Assembly: GCA_030248225.1 (NCBI GenBank)
Contig: JASANE010010112.1
Span: forward strand, 62,001-126,000
DNA: 64,000 bases
Source of the DNA: Trileptium ribeirensis
Taxonomy: Eukaryota; Nematoda; Enoplea; Enoplida; Thoracostomopsidae
Direction: 5' to 3'
Part shown: positions 22,301 to 33,729 of the stretch, in pieces
How the letters are laid out: each line of letters opens with the position of its first letter
Numbering within the stretch: position 1 is the first letter of the stretch
Position numbers and translations under genes: made by a program
The notes under the pieces: model-generated
Databases searched by the model: none
The model's input: only the letters and a program-made list of their open reading frames with translations
What the model was told of the DNA's origin: nothing

Positions 22301-25300
22301 CCAAAAAATACAAGAAAAGCGGCCATACTGCTGCAACCGCTGAAGCGGTTGGTCTAATTTTTGAAGCAATTCACGTTTTATATAGTCAGGCACAGTGTGT
22401 TGCTGTTGTCATAATTTACGCTCCCGCGTTAAGTCAATCTTAAGTTTTTAACGACCCATGAGACCCAAAATATAGTATAAACCGTGATTTATTCGTGGCA
22501 GCTCCAGCTATATGGGTTATATTAGTCTCATTTTGTAGAACAACTTACCCTCTATACAACGTGCTAGTGTGCTTCTATTGTCATTATTTACGCTGCAGGG
22601 TTCTGGGTACTCCACACTGAGAGAGGATGGGGGCCCCTGGCAAAAACGGGTGCATCTCAGTTTTCGCCCACTGGCAAAATTTTGGGCTCTCCTCTTGGTA
22701 AACATTTTTGTTTCCACTCGGTAAAAACACTTCTAAATGACATATATTCTGATCCAAATTTATAATAAAATTCCGTTCGCAAGCCCAAAATGTTGCAAAT
22801 TTTCTCAAAATTTGCTTCAAAATAACTTTTCCCATGGCAGTGTTTCTGGCACAATTTTTTAACGTTTTTCCCTTGGCAAGATCGGGCGTCCCCCCGGTTT
22901 ATGCATTTTGGCAAAATTTTCAGCGAACGAAGATCATAGAATTTGGGCCAAAATTGCATTTTCAAAGGGCCCATGAGACCCAAAACATAAAAACGGCAAT
23001 AAGTACGCAACAGATCTAGCTATATGGGCATTGTAAGTGCAATATATAGAGAATAACATCCTCTATAGGTGCATTCCATACCTAATAAAAACATGGCTGA
23101 TATTTGGTTCATTTTGCAAGGTCATGACTAATTTATGTGTGTACGTCTCTCTAAATTGCATATTCAACACTCTCATTTCGGCACCTTGACGATGAGGCAA
23201 GCTACTAGTTTTTAGACGTAGTTGTGACTCAACGTATGTTTAGAGAAAAATGTTATCAAAACATATGTTAAGGAATTACACAGCAACTCTACCTAGCAAG
23301 TTTAATTTGGCGAAGTTTTTTAATTTATAGTTCTGGTCGGAACAATTTCATCAGGTTGTGCCGTCTCGGAGCGACAAGTTTAATGATATTTAATCATAAA
23401 TAATGAAATAATGTAACGTATTGCACGCATATACACATTGAACTTTTTGCTACGATAGTCTGCGTTTTACCAAAACACGAGATCACACAGAGAAAAGCTA
23501 AAAATTTTATACAGACAAGACGTAAAGCAAACAGTGTTTTATCATATTAACTAAAACAATTTTGCACAACAAGCAGCACAAACAAAAATATATACAGAAA
23601 AAACTCATACCATGTTTCCTTGCAAGATGTCGCATGATGGCGCCAGATTGACACAACTGAAGATTGTCATCATATAGACATGGTGTCTGTCCGAAAGGCT
23701 AAAACTTACAACACTATAGTAACTGCTTAACTATGGCTTGTGCCAACTTTGTGAGAAATAATTAATAAACAAGTGCATATATTGACAAACGTACAGCACT
23801 CTTCGCAAATTGATGTGTTCATGCTATATATATCAGAATTCAAGACGGCAAAGAATACCGTGGGGGAATACCAGTACGAGTCGTTAGGCAGCGTACATTA
23901 AGTGACATACACAAAATTACTCACGCAGCGAAGAGAAACAAAGCGACTGCGGCTAAACTGCTATTAATGACTGAAACAAGATTCTAAATTTAACACTCTA
24001 ACATCCCACAACAAGAATAACGTAATTTTAAAAAATATAAATTGAACTATGACTTTTAGGCTGCAGGCCTATAGCGCTTGTCTTATCTGATGCATACCAC
24101 GCTTACACAATGGCTTTTACAGTATTCAGCAACCCCCAAAACCTAGAAACACATTTTACTCACCTTCATAAATCTATTGTTCAAAGCGACAAAATTTTGG
24201 TGCCAAACTTTAACAATTTTCCCACAACTTTAACAATGAAATCAGTGTGTTTAACGTACTATAAAACGCTATATTTCATAAACTAAAATGCCACACATCT
24301 TAAATGGCAATATCAAAAACTCTCCAATTCTTGTCAGTTTCTTTGAGAATTCATCAAAGGAATCACTGGAGCAGCACAAATACAAAGCTATGCGCACAAC
24401 ATTCAGCCGTCAAATATTGAAATTTCATAAAATCTATTAATGTGGTGAAGAATTCGGTGCCGAATAAAAACTAATTTTCGTCATAGTTGTGCGCTTGCTC
24501 TGTAATAAATATTAGACAGTTTAACAGCTAGGAATATTTTAGGCATTACACCAAAAAGAAAATTTCTGTGCAGCAACATCCCACTATAATTGTATACATG
24601 TGCGATAATTTTACATAGCTTAGAAAAGTTTCATAGTACATCGCAACACATTGTGGCGCGACTGCCTTGATTTTGTGCATAGTTTAACATTCAACTGCAG
24701 TTACACAATAGCGTATATTGTTTGCTCCAAAATCAGGTATTTAGATTAATTAATTTGCTACAAACAACACTATATCAACTTTAATGTTTGGCGAGAATAT
24801 TCCATATCTATCTAAAATATTGGGAACATCGGATATATGGGTTATACGGATATGCACTATCATATCCTAAAATATCAATGTTTTTAATCTTCTAAGACTA
24901 TACAAACATTAAACTGTTTCCAAATTCAGTATTATGAGTGTTATCATATATTAACGAATTGAGAATAAAAAACTAAGTTCGATTGATTATACTTCTGCAA
25001 ATATAATTGCGGTGCAACTATGCTAAGTCAGAGACTAAAGCACATTTTAATGAATATTATTTAACTTATAGTGGGCACTAATACTTCAGTAAAAAGTAGA
25101 AATCCGTAATATTTTTGGAGATACGAAGAAACTGCCACAGAACTGTCGGATACCTAATATATAGATATCAGAGACGCGGGATTTTTGCAAAATACATTTA
25201 ATTTGCAAGTTTAGTCAAACAACCGGGTCTAATAGCTTAATCCAGCTAAAAAATCTAAATTTGGGGCTTCTGAAGCTGGTAATTTTAATTAAAAAAAATT

Positions 25301-27271
25301 TAAGAAATGTGCATCATAGCAAAGTACTATTTTCAAAACTTATCTAGGCCCTGAATTTCCAAGATCGTAATAACTGTATATATATTTATAATCAAGAGAC
25401 AGAATTTTTCGCATTTAAAAATTAGTCTATACAAGCTGCAGCATCAAAAGTTGAAATCAGGAATATAGATAACCAAAAAAATCGACTACAAATAAAAATA
25501 AAGCAGAAATGGTTGACCCACGAAAAAATTATATACGTAACAAACAAAACGCAATATTTCGACCAATATTGGTTACAATTCAACTTAGCCTATAAAGTCT
25601 AGATAAAATAAAAACAGTGCAGAAATAGTGAGTCCAGATTTGCACGTACAACAATTTTGACCGCAATAAGTAAACCGCATCTCGCAAGTGAGAGTGAATC
25701 AAAGCGAATAACTGGAAAATATTAAGTGTTTTCTCTGTAATGGTAACATATAGTCGCTAAAGTAGGCTAACACTTTTAAAACGGCTAGATGTATTCGATC
25801 TATGATATTTCACTAATATATTTTCATGCTTAAACACATGAAATTATCTTTATAATTAACAGTTCTATGCCAACATTTAAGTTAAGACATTTATGTATTA
25901 AAAATTCTTTTCGGGTAAAAATATATATTATGAACAGAAAACCCGATGACTTAGAAACATTATGGCAACGACGAAATATCGTAAGATGCTGTTTTAAAAT
26001 AACCTAGTTTGTGTATTTTCGAGATATATCAAAAAAAATTTCCTGCTGGATCTCGGAAACATGGGGTTTTTTATTTCATCCTTTATCGCAAGACAAGTAG
26101 GATCTAAAACACAGAAATAACGAAAAACCTAAATTGAGAGGCAAAACGCAAAAAATCACGATGGGCTAAATAGGAGAACACGGCCAAAGTTTCGTCAACT
26201 CGACAACAACTTTAATTTGACCCTTTGACCATCAACACTTATATGTTAACATATATATATAAGTACATTTGATAACGGACTTCATATAAAAACCAAATAA
26301 TTATGTACACCTTAAAAGTTCCAAGTTCAGCAAAATTTGATCAATACAGTCAATATATCTTAGTTGACTCTCTGCTGTCTCGAGACGCGACTAATGATAC
26401 CTTTTTACCACCATAAAGTGAAATTGTTAATAGTTTATGGTGATATAGAGAAAAGAGAAAAACGGAAATACGATGAGTAGTTTCCAAAATGATGTGTTTG
26501 ACGGTAGCCAAATAACCAGTGACCAGATCCGGTTACATGAATTACCGCTCGACTCGTTAACAATAGGGGAACCGGGCCCAGGTATTAGGAGATACCCAGT
26601 TACGAACTGGGGTAACCAAAATTTTATAATCTCGAATAAGGAGGAACGGCAAATCATGTTTTCATAAACTGGCCTTTCCGCAGGACCAAAGTTTAGCTGT
26701 TGTGCTTTGAGCTTCTGGCCCCAGCAACAATATGGGGGATCTGAAAATATCTAGAAGGAATCTCCTCCAGTTACCTGGGGAAACCGTATCCTCAGGTCAA
26801 CTAGGGGTTTTATAATTGCATTTTTTCGAGTTTTTCATGTATTTATATTTTATTGTTTATTTCAAACAAAATTGTGCAGCAAATGCCTATTTGTGCAGGT
26901 TGTACTTAATTTTGCTCAGGATTTTGTCCTGAATAGTCTAAATATAATTTGTAGTATTAAGTTTTGCTTTAATGTTTTGTGTTACTATGATCATTTATAT
27001 GTATCAAAATACCTGAGGTGTGTCGGGTGTTAGCCTGGTGGGAAGCTTGACTTTACCTTGGGGCATGGCCTGGGGGAGGTCAAAAATCCTGGTGGCCCCC
27101 TTCGCCCCGGTCTGTGATGACGGCAGATAAATATATATATCATATTATAATAGCAAAAGTATCATTTTACCATCAAGGGCTTCAGCTCGGGCCATTGGTT
27201 AAAAGAATACCGGTCGTCCACAAAGTTTATTTGATTGTCGGTAAACAACAAACGAATTTGTTCTCCAAGCC
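19243..27271 (-). CDS. Glutathione S-transferase, Pi-like, partial split gene
   Basis: Cytosolic GST that conjugates glutathione to electrophiles. Three minus-strand exons, 27271-27171, 23698-23611 and 19346-19243, join in consistent phases. They encode, in order, the N-terminal thioredoxin-like segment (EQIRLLF...NQWPELKPLM), the cis-Pro and QSGAI glutathione-binding region with RHLARKHD, and the start of the helical domain (LYGKTLNDHAYIDMFHDGV, DLRTKYLTMIYQNY). The LYGK...DM..DGV.DLR.KY..LIY.NY pattern is the Pi-class signature. The first exon (Met, Tyr, strand 1) and the exons for roughly the last 90 residues were not found. There are no stops or frameshifts. Sigma or another invertebrate class is the alternative. 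Confidence 0.85.
21950..23060 (+). repeat. Degenerate tandem array, units of about 165 bp, with an inserted repeat
   Basis: CCATGAGACCCAAAATA... followed by GCAATATC..., TCATTTTGTA.. and GTGCTGCTGTT...TTTA..CTGCAGG recurs at about 21958, 22110, 22285 and 22450, then resumes at about 22968. The stretch 22620-22960 between is a different element with CTGGCAAAATTTTGGGCTC blocks, related to 16230-16660. Units are too diverged for recent amplification. The array lies in a GST intron. Inverted members occur at 7920-8345. Confidence 0.65.
23611..23698 (-). CDS. GST exon: cis-Pro and QSGAI glutathione-binding motif
   Basis: 88 bp (29 codons plus one base) between AAGTTTTAG and GTATGA. It encodes PFGQTPCLYDDNLQLCQSGA then IMRHLARKH and the first base of Asp. 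Pro of QTP is the cis-proline and the QS pair binds the gamma-glutamyl group in all cytosolic GSTs of this branch. This is the most diagnostic exon. Confidence 0.92.
23700..27170. other. GST intron, no recognised gene
   Basis: AT-rich intron sequence between two GST exons. A short open stretch at 26473-26667 (plus) contains a hairpin, ACCCAGTTACGAACTGGGGT, and reads through Pro/Gly-rich sequence, but it has no family resemblance. Segments at 26670-26830 and 27000-27115 are comparatively GC-rich and may be repeat fragments. Confidence 0.4.
27171..27271 (-). CDS. GST exon: LGEQIRLLF...WPELKPLM
   Basis: 101 bp, entered with two bases of a split codon after TATTTTAG and left in phase 0 before GTAAAA. 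It reads LGEQIRLLFTDNQINFVDDR then YSFNQWPELKPLM. The family counterpart is G-R-A-E-x-I-R-L-L...W..LK..M, where the Trp contacts glutathione. Confidence 0.82.
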
Positions 27272-29030
27272 CTAAAATACATTTTTGTTAAAATCTGTAA
27301 TGTAAACCAATATTACACTGTAAATAAAACACATACGTTACTACTATACACTCCTTTTCGATCTAGGCCTTACGATCTCGATCACCAAAAGCCGGCAACA
27401 AACTGTTCAAGTCAACGGTGACAAATGCATCAAAATTATTGATTATTTATAAAACATGAGCTAATAAAGATAAATCGATGATAAATTATGGCGTCATTAG
27501 TTACAGCGTGATACTCTGACATAGCGGAGTGTTCTGCTGAGCGAAAAATTCTGTTTACGCAGTAACTTACAGTAATGAAATGCATACAAGCACTTTCCAT
27601 TTTACTCTTAACACCTAGTTTTCTCAGAAAAAGGTACGACATTATCTTAGATCCTACCATCCAAAATATAAAATATCCACATAAACCTCAACTGAAAGTT
27701 CTCTACAGCGGAGACGGTTTTTTCTACATTGTTCGAAAAATTATTTTCCTAACTTGTCCACTTCACCTTTCCCTAAAATTCTTGGCAATGGGCAGGCATG
27801 AAATTGAGTATCTGGCTCAACAATGAGTCTTCTAAATCTAAAATTTTTAAAATTATGTAGTGCTTTTAAAAAGAAACGCTAAGACAGGTTATATATAGCC
27901 TATGAAACATTTTTATTTTTAGTCATAAATTTTTAATTTCAGAATAGGATCTTAGAAAAACGTCAATTTTTGTGTCAGCTGTAGAGTTTTTTGTACTAGA
28001 AACTTTTGCTGAAGATAGCAAAAAAATTGCCATTGGGCTTTGATATAAAGAAGCACTTAATCTTGTTAAATGCTATGAATTAGGAAGCATCCGGGTTTTG
28101 TCTGAATGAACCGAAAAATATCAGTGGTGCTCAAACTTGTCCAAATCAAGATAAGCAAGTTTTCTGTTAACATTATACACCTCCGAATATTTTATTTCAG
28201 AAATATTTTAATTACGGCGAAGATTAATATCACAACTATTTTAGTTTCACACGCGAATAAATTGTCGCAACTTTTGCAAAGCCGCTGACGTGGTCACGTA
28301 GCAATTTTTAAAAAATTTAAAACCAGAACATTGGTCAGATGGACCTAAATGTAGCATAAAACTAACCTCTAACATTAAAATACGTCAGTTTGTAACTATC
28401 TGACATCGCTATTTTTGTATAAACTATCACCCCTAAATGCACAAACATTGAACGATACAGCGTCAAAACACTGGTTATCAGTCAACACAAAATAACTTTC
28501 GTGACGCTTTTTTTTCAACGAACACCCAGACAATTATGACAAGCATCCAGTTGCCGCCCTGGCTTCCCAATGTCTGTGAAACATAGCATGTAAATAGCTT
28601 AAAATAAGTCAATGCCAAATGTGTTAACCGTTAAAAACTACTTTGGCCACCAGACTATAACAAAATAAACTGGCATTCCATATGTTTAGTGCAAACTGAA
28701 ATGATGCTTTGCAAGATATTGCTATGAGTTATTTTGACGAGATAGATGAGTTTTATGTTCGGGTTTATGTGGTATGGTGCCCACGAGGTGAAATTATGAT
28801 GCATTTTAGTAACAAGTTTCCATGCAACAAGCGAGTATATTATCAATTTCAGTATCTGAGCAAGGTTGCGGACACTCAGCATTTTCCTGTCTAATTGTAA
28901 CTCAATTAAGAAAAAACATTACATTTTCATTACCATTTCAAGTTCCTTTCACATATAATATTCTTTGTCTAATTATTAATTACGTTATAAAAAAATTCCA
29001 TAAGCTGGAATTGGTAAATGAACACTTGGT
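27272..29030. other. No recognised gene; first GST exon expected here or upstream
   Basis: The GST exon at 27271 needs an upstream exon ending with one base of a split codon. No stretch here gives a convincing Met...Tyr-Phe start followed by a donor. Open stretches at 27575-27826 (plus) and 28655-28882 (minus) are hydrophobic and low in complexity, and I could not identify them. Confidence 0.35.
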
Positions 29031-29039
29031 TAAATAATT

Positions 29040-30249
29040 CTTGAAAACTATTATATAGTTTTATGATAAATTTATTACGTATAAAATGAAAAATGTTTTA
29101 GTATCTTTGGTGCGTTTATCTCGATAATAGCAAAGATGACGCATTGGTGCGAATAGTTTCTTTCTATTGTCAATTTCTTCGTAGTATTCGACTTTTTGGC
29201 CTTTCTTCTTGAAAACATATGTTTCTACCAATTCTTGGGCTGATACTTGATTTTGTTCACCAAGTATTCTATGTAATTCACCCACATCAACTGTTGTTAA
29301 ATCCGCAGGATACGGTTGTCCTTTCTTTTCGATCGTTGCGTTCCACGTCGTTAATCGGCTCGTACGTCATTCCATAGGATAATGTTTTTTAATTGTTCGT
29401 AGATCACGTCTGGTATTTTTCTTTTGAACTGCGCTACGTCATTAATGCCCAATTCACCTTCGCTTGTTTGGATCGCTACATAGCGTAACAAACTTTGCTT
29501 GCCATTTCACTTGTTGTATCGACCCAGAATTGTGGGTGGATCCATGTTATCTTCAAGAATACCGTTTTGTTCGATGAACGCTTCAATCATCATTCTTTTA
29601 GTTGCTACAGCTTTTAGTTCCACGAGTGGGACTTTTGCTACGATTGTTGCAATCGAGATAATATTTGTTCTTGACTGTTGCATCATTTTGGTGAATTGTT
29701 ATACGCCTTTTTCTGTCTCGATAATGATTGTCACTTGGCCCGTTCATAGCTTAAATCCAAATACCGTTTCATAGTCCATCCATCTTTGCCACCATCGTGT
29801 GACATGTAACGATGTTCTTTTGTCGTTAGAAAACACTTCATTGAAAGGCCATTATTTGTTTTGTTTTTGGTCACTCGTGATTAATTCTTTGGCACTCGGA
29901 TTGTTGATCGTTCTCTGAACACCGTTTTGATCACCGATTTTTATTGTGATCAACGTTCCGTTTAGTTTATTTTTTCTTCCTGATTATGATTACTTGGTTC
30001 TATGTTCGTAGAACTGTGTCCCTGGTTGTTTGGTTTAGTTTCGTTAATTCTCAATGCGTTGAGAATTTTGCGTCGTGGTTGTTCCAAGAATCGTTTGCTC
30101 GGCTGAATTATTTGCCGATTCGTCGTATCGTCCCAATTGGTCGTTTCGTTGGTCGTTATTATCTTCGCGTTCTGGTTTCCTTTCACCATGTCGTATCCCA
30201 ATCTCAACACCACCACCGTTATTATTAACTTTATTTTATTTTTGCACAT
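29040..30249 (-). pseudogene. Unidentified downstream ORF of the minus-strand retroelement
   Basis: Downstream of the PHD-finger region, broken frames read continuously over long stretches. An Asn/Gln/Lys-rich part comes first (30249-29962), then a segment containing TIIIETEKGVQQFTKMMQQ, IEAFIEQNGILEDNMDPPTI and SLLRYVAIQTSEGELG (about 29770-29440), then 29285-29061. It is interrupted by frameshifts. It shows no transmembrane segments or furin-like site that would suggest an envelope, and no integrase DDE motif. Its position after RNase H suggests a third ORF of the element or the remains of a diverged integrase C-terminus. Confidence 0.4.
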
Positions 30250-30509
30250 TTAATTAAATGTTCCTATAATTAATAATTTAATATCTATAGTTAGTATTTT
30301 ACAATCTTTATAAAATATTTTACAACTTGTATATCATTGTCTTACTTTCATCTATTCCTTAGATTATTTTTTAATTATTATGAATAAGAGTTTTAGTTTT
30401 TGACTTTAAGGTTATTCAGAAATTCTATATATAATTATTTATTATATAATCATTCAACAATGTTTTATTCAGTTCTGGTTCCGTAGGTATGATCATGTTT
30501 TACTCCTTG

Positions 30510-30960
30510 TAACATGTGTTCCTGGGTCGTATGAATTTTTATACATGGGGCGCAATACCATAAGGCTTCCTAGGGGCCATCCTCTAGTCCTACGCAGGAT
30601 TGGTGGAACCATAAGAAACATCTATCACATTGGAACCGTGTGATAACAAGACCAGTTTCGTTATCCTCTTTCCAAGAACCTTTACATTTACCGCAATAGT
30701 AATCCTCAAGAGCTAAGCGTTGACGTGATTATTTTTGAACACTTCTTAATTTGGCTTCATATGCTTTATAATATTCTGGGTCTCCCCTAAAATTTTTAAA
30801 TTGGGTGCAATTATACCATTTTGCTCGTTGGGTTGCACTAACAACTTTCACTTGTAAAATATTCGGAAATTTGACTTTGATTATTCGAAAAACTTTGTCG
30901 CATTCTGGATAATAAACGCTGTCTTTACTTTGCTTTTACTCTCTTTTGATTTTCTGTTAG
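30510..30960 (-). pseudogene. PHD finger downstream of retroelement RNase H
   Basis: The minus strand from about 30940 reads SVYYPECDKVF, KFPNILQVKVVSATQRAKWY and then a zinc-finger block at about 30700-30535: YYCGKCKGSW, FQCDRCFLWFHQSCVGLEDG, WYCAPC. The spacing C-x2-C-x18-C-x2-C-x4-H-x2-C-x14-C-x2-C, with Trp two before the seventh Cys, is that of a C4HC3 PHD finger (histone-tail reader). The block holds one in-frame TAG, and another stop separates it from the preceding segment. It sits about 330 bp after the RNase H frame in the same orientation, where an integrase should be. Confidence 0.75.
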
Positions 30961-31053
30961 TTCCTGTTCTCTCCGTTGCTTTCATTCGGTTTCTTTCGTT
31001 CTTATTTGAATCGCTTATTGTTGATTTCCGCTAGTTCTTTTGGTCATTATCGG

Positions 31054-31536
31054 CTAATATCGATTCGTTATTTCTTCTTCTTCTGTTTCTACGTTCTCGG
31101 TTACAGGAACTACTGGTGGTCTCAACATACAATCCGCATTTTGGTGATATCGTCCCGGTTTGTATGCTATTGTATATTCATACTCGAGGATTTTGTTGGC
31201 CATTCGGGCTAATCGTACAGTCATCTGTTCTAACGGTCGTTTCTCAATGAGAATTTGGACCAATGGTGTGTGGTCCGTAATGATCGTTGCATGGTTTTCC
31301 AGTAAATACGACCGGAAATGTTGAACTGCTCGAATTACTGCCAAACATTCTTGTTCTGTTATTGAGTATCGAGTTTCTTCGTCACGGTATTTATTGCTGA
31401 CATAGTGGATCACATGTTTATTTCCTGTTTCATCTTCTTGAACTAAGATGTATCCAATACCGTGTTTACTTGCATCTGTATATAAGACAAACGGTTTATA
31501 TCGGTCTGGATATCCCAATATTATAGGTGTCGTCAT
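31054..31536 (-). pseudogene. Ty3/gypsy-type RNase H (minus-strand element)
   Basis: An open stretch of about 160 residues degrades RNA in RNA:DNA hybrids during reverse transcription. It starts near FVLYTDASKHGIGYILVQED (first catalytic Asp), continues through YSITEQECLAVIRAVQHFR (Glu), ITDHTPL (Asp) and ends YKPGRYHQNADCMLR, with the terminal N-x-A-D. All four acidic residues are present. The frame continues a few residues into an acidic tail (ENVETEEEEIT) and stops, with no integrase zinc finger behind it. Confidence 0.88.
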
Positions 31537-32460
31537 TTTATCTTTATAGTATCGAACGCTTGTTGAGTTTCATCTGTCCACAATTGGCTGAATTTCAACA
31601 TTCTTGCTCGCTTATTGGTGATGTCATATAACGGTGCTGATATAGTTCCATATTCGGGTACAAATTGTCTATAATACCCGGTTAGACCAAGGAAACTTTT
31701 GAGCTGTTTCACTGTTTTTGGTTTTGAGAAATTATGTTCTTTCTCAGTCTTTCCTGGGTCTATTGATATTCCTTTGTTTGATACAATATATCCGAGAAAT
31801 GGAATTTCTTCTTTTAAAAATTCGCATTTCGATTCTTTTTCCTTCAGATTCGTTTCTCGCAATCGTTGCAATATTTGACTAATATCGATGTCGAAAAGAT
31901 TATATCATCCAAATAACATAGATACGATTCCACCAGAACGCCCGCCAATACTAACTGCATCATTCTTTGAAATGTTGCAAGTGCGTTCATTAATCCAAAA
32001 GGCATAACGTTGAATTCGAACAATCCTTCATGGCATATGAACGCTGTCTTTTCTTTATCTTGTTCGTTCATTGGTGATTGCTAGTATCCGGACATTAGGT
32101 CCAAAGTTCACAAGTATTTTGCTCCGCGTACTGCATCCAGCATTTCGTCAATTCTCGGTAGCGGAAAACTATCGCTTTTTGTGATCGAATTTAGCATTCT
32201 GTAATCCGCACAGAATCTTTTTGATGTTCTTCTTGTTGGTTAGGCCAATTGGTGAAACCCAAAAGCTATATATTACTCGTTGGTCGAGCATTTCTTGTAC
32301 TTGTTTGCTCGCTTGGTTTCGAGCTACATACGGTAGGTGTCGCAGTCGTTGTTGTACAGGCTTTTCAACTGTGGCTTGGATATAGTGTTCCATTGGGCGT
32401 TGATACAAATATCGAAATCTGATTTCGAGAAGACGTCTTGGTAATTATGTAGTACAGTTG
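31533..32460 (-). pseudogene. Ty3/gypsy-type reverse transcriptase (minus-strand element)
   Basis: RNA-dependent DNA polymerase in several frames. The fingers segment is at 32408-32169 (QASKQVQEMLDQRVI, WVSPIGLTNKK). Motif A region TLDLMSGY lies near 32100 with a TAG after it at 32083-32081. Motif B, FNVMPFGLMNALATFQRMM, and the catalytic YLDD are at 32071-31844. The thumb and connection lie at 31871-31533 (FLGYIVSNKGISIDPGK, LKSFLGLTGYYRQFVPEYG). Both the motif A Asp and the YLDD Asp pair survive, but stops and frameshifts make it inactive as read. Confidence 0.9.
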
Positions 32461-33251
32461 CTAAATATGCTTTGCCTTCTGTATCGGTAAGTGATTTTTC
32501 AAGATCGATTTAAGCCGGAAGTTCGATGTTATTCATGTGCTCAGTTTGACATATTATTTGTTCTTGGAATTTTTCAATATTGAATTGTCGTTGCTTCATT
32601 TTTCGTTCTTGTAGTTCCGTATCCACTATCGATATTATCTGTGGATTCTTTATTTGTATATCGCCAGCCCAGGATTTAATTATTGGTTTTCCTCGTTTTC
32701 CAATTTGGGTCCAACTTGCTTCATTTTTTCTTTTTCCATTCGATTCTTTATTCGTTTCTTTTCGAATCGATCAATTGCATTTTGGGCTTTTTCCTCATCG
32801 ACCACTGTTTTTATAATTGTCTCGTCTACTTTGCATAGCAATAGTTGATCTTCAATTATTGCGATTTCCACCATATGTAGGTTGCACACCGGTATCATGA
32901 TGTCGCCTTTTTCACCTTGGTAATACTGTTTGGTATTGTTAATCCACTACAGCTTTTTATTAAAGGTTCTACTATTATCGTATCAACTTTTTTACTCCTT
33001 CCGGTTTTTTGTTTCGCTGAATTTTGCCGACCATGGCGGGATTACTAGTTTACACGAGCATTTGCATATTTCGATTTGGTTATCTTCTGTTCTTTTCACC
33101 GTTCCCATTTCGTTGATCCGCCAACTATGGGGTATAGGTTGATCGTTCATTTTGATTCTCTCAGTTGTTGGTAATCGATTATTAGCTCTAAGGCTGCCAA
33201 GAAATAGTGTCCATATATCGCAATCTTTGGAAAATTCTTGATTACGATAAA

Positions 33252-33560
33252 TCAGATCATCTGCATTTTCATTTCCAAGTGGACTTGTACGAAAAAATAG
33301 CCCACTGCTCTTTCTGATAATTCTCCATTTAATCCCTTTGCATATAACGCTGTTTCTCTCAGTGGTAAATGTTTAGAAAGTCTTTTCGTATTGTTCCTCA
33401 CTTGCTCCTCGTAATCTTTTATTTCCTTCTGGATATCGATGTAGTACCTTAATAGGGCTGTTGAATCGCTACATGATTCATGTTCTTGTGATTCGTTGAC
33501 TTGGTTCACTTCTATGAATTTTTCTTTCTTTTCGTCTGATGATATATCCTCGAATTTCTC
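33252..33560 (-). pseudogene. Retroelement protease remnant, active-site loop missing (minus-strand element)
   Basis: The frame reads LSKHLPLRETALYAKGLNGE and ERAVGYFFVQVHLEMKM, which aligns with the protease region of the two plus-strand copies. In those copies the segment before HLPL contains LVDTGxQIT, the aspartic-protease active site. Here the run from YYIDI to RLSKHLPL is shorter and lacks DTG, so the catalytic loop appears deleted. Confidence 0.7.
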
Positions 33561-33729
33561 CAATTCTTTCTGAAGACCCTTTTGTCGTGCTACCACACTC
33601 GACTTTGATAATAGGTTATTCGTTCTTTCGTTTGGTTGGTTCGGTCGATCCGGTAATACGCTGTATCGATTTTGGTTTTGTGATTGATTTCCTCTTTGGT
33701 TCTCTCTTGTGTTTTGCCCCAAATTTCTT

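Noticed and set aside
22517..23010. Overlapping minus-strand open stretches of 66-117 codons
   Set aside because: They lie across a repeat insertion and a degenerate tandem array. Related repeats at 16.2-16.7 kb do not keep the frame.
28640..28690. Minus-strand MPVYFVIVWWPK, resembling a Pi-class GST start
   Set aside because: No donor in the phase needed to join the exon at 27271, and a stop follows directly.
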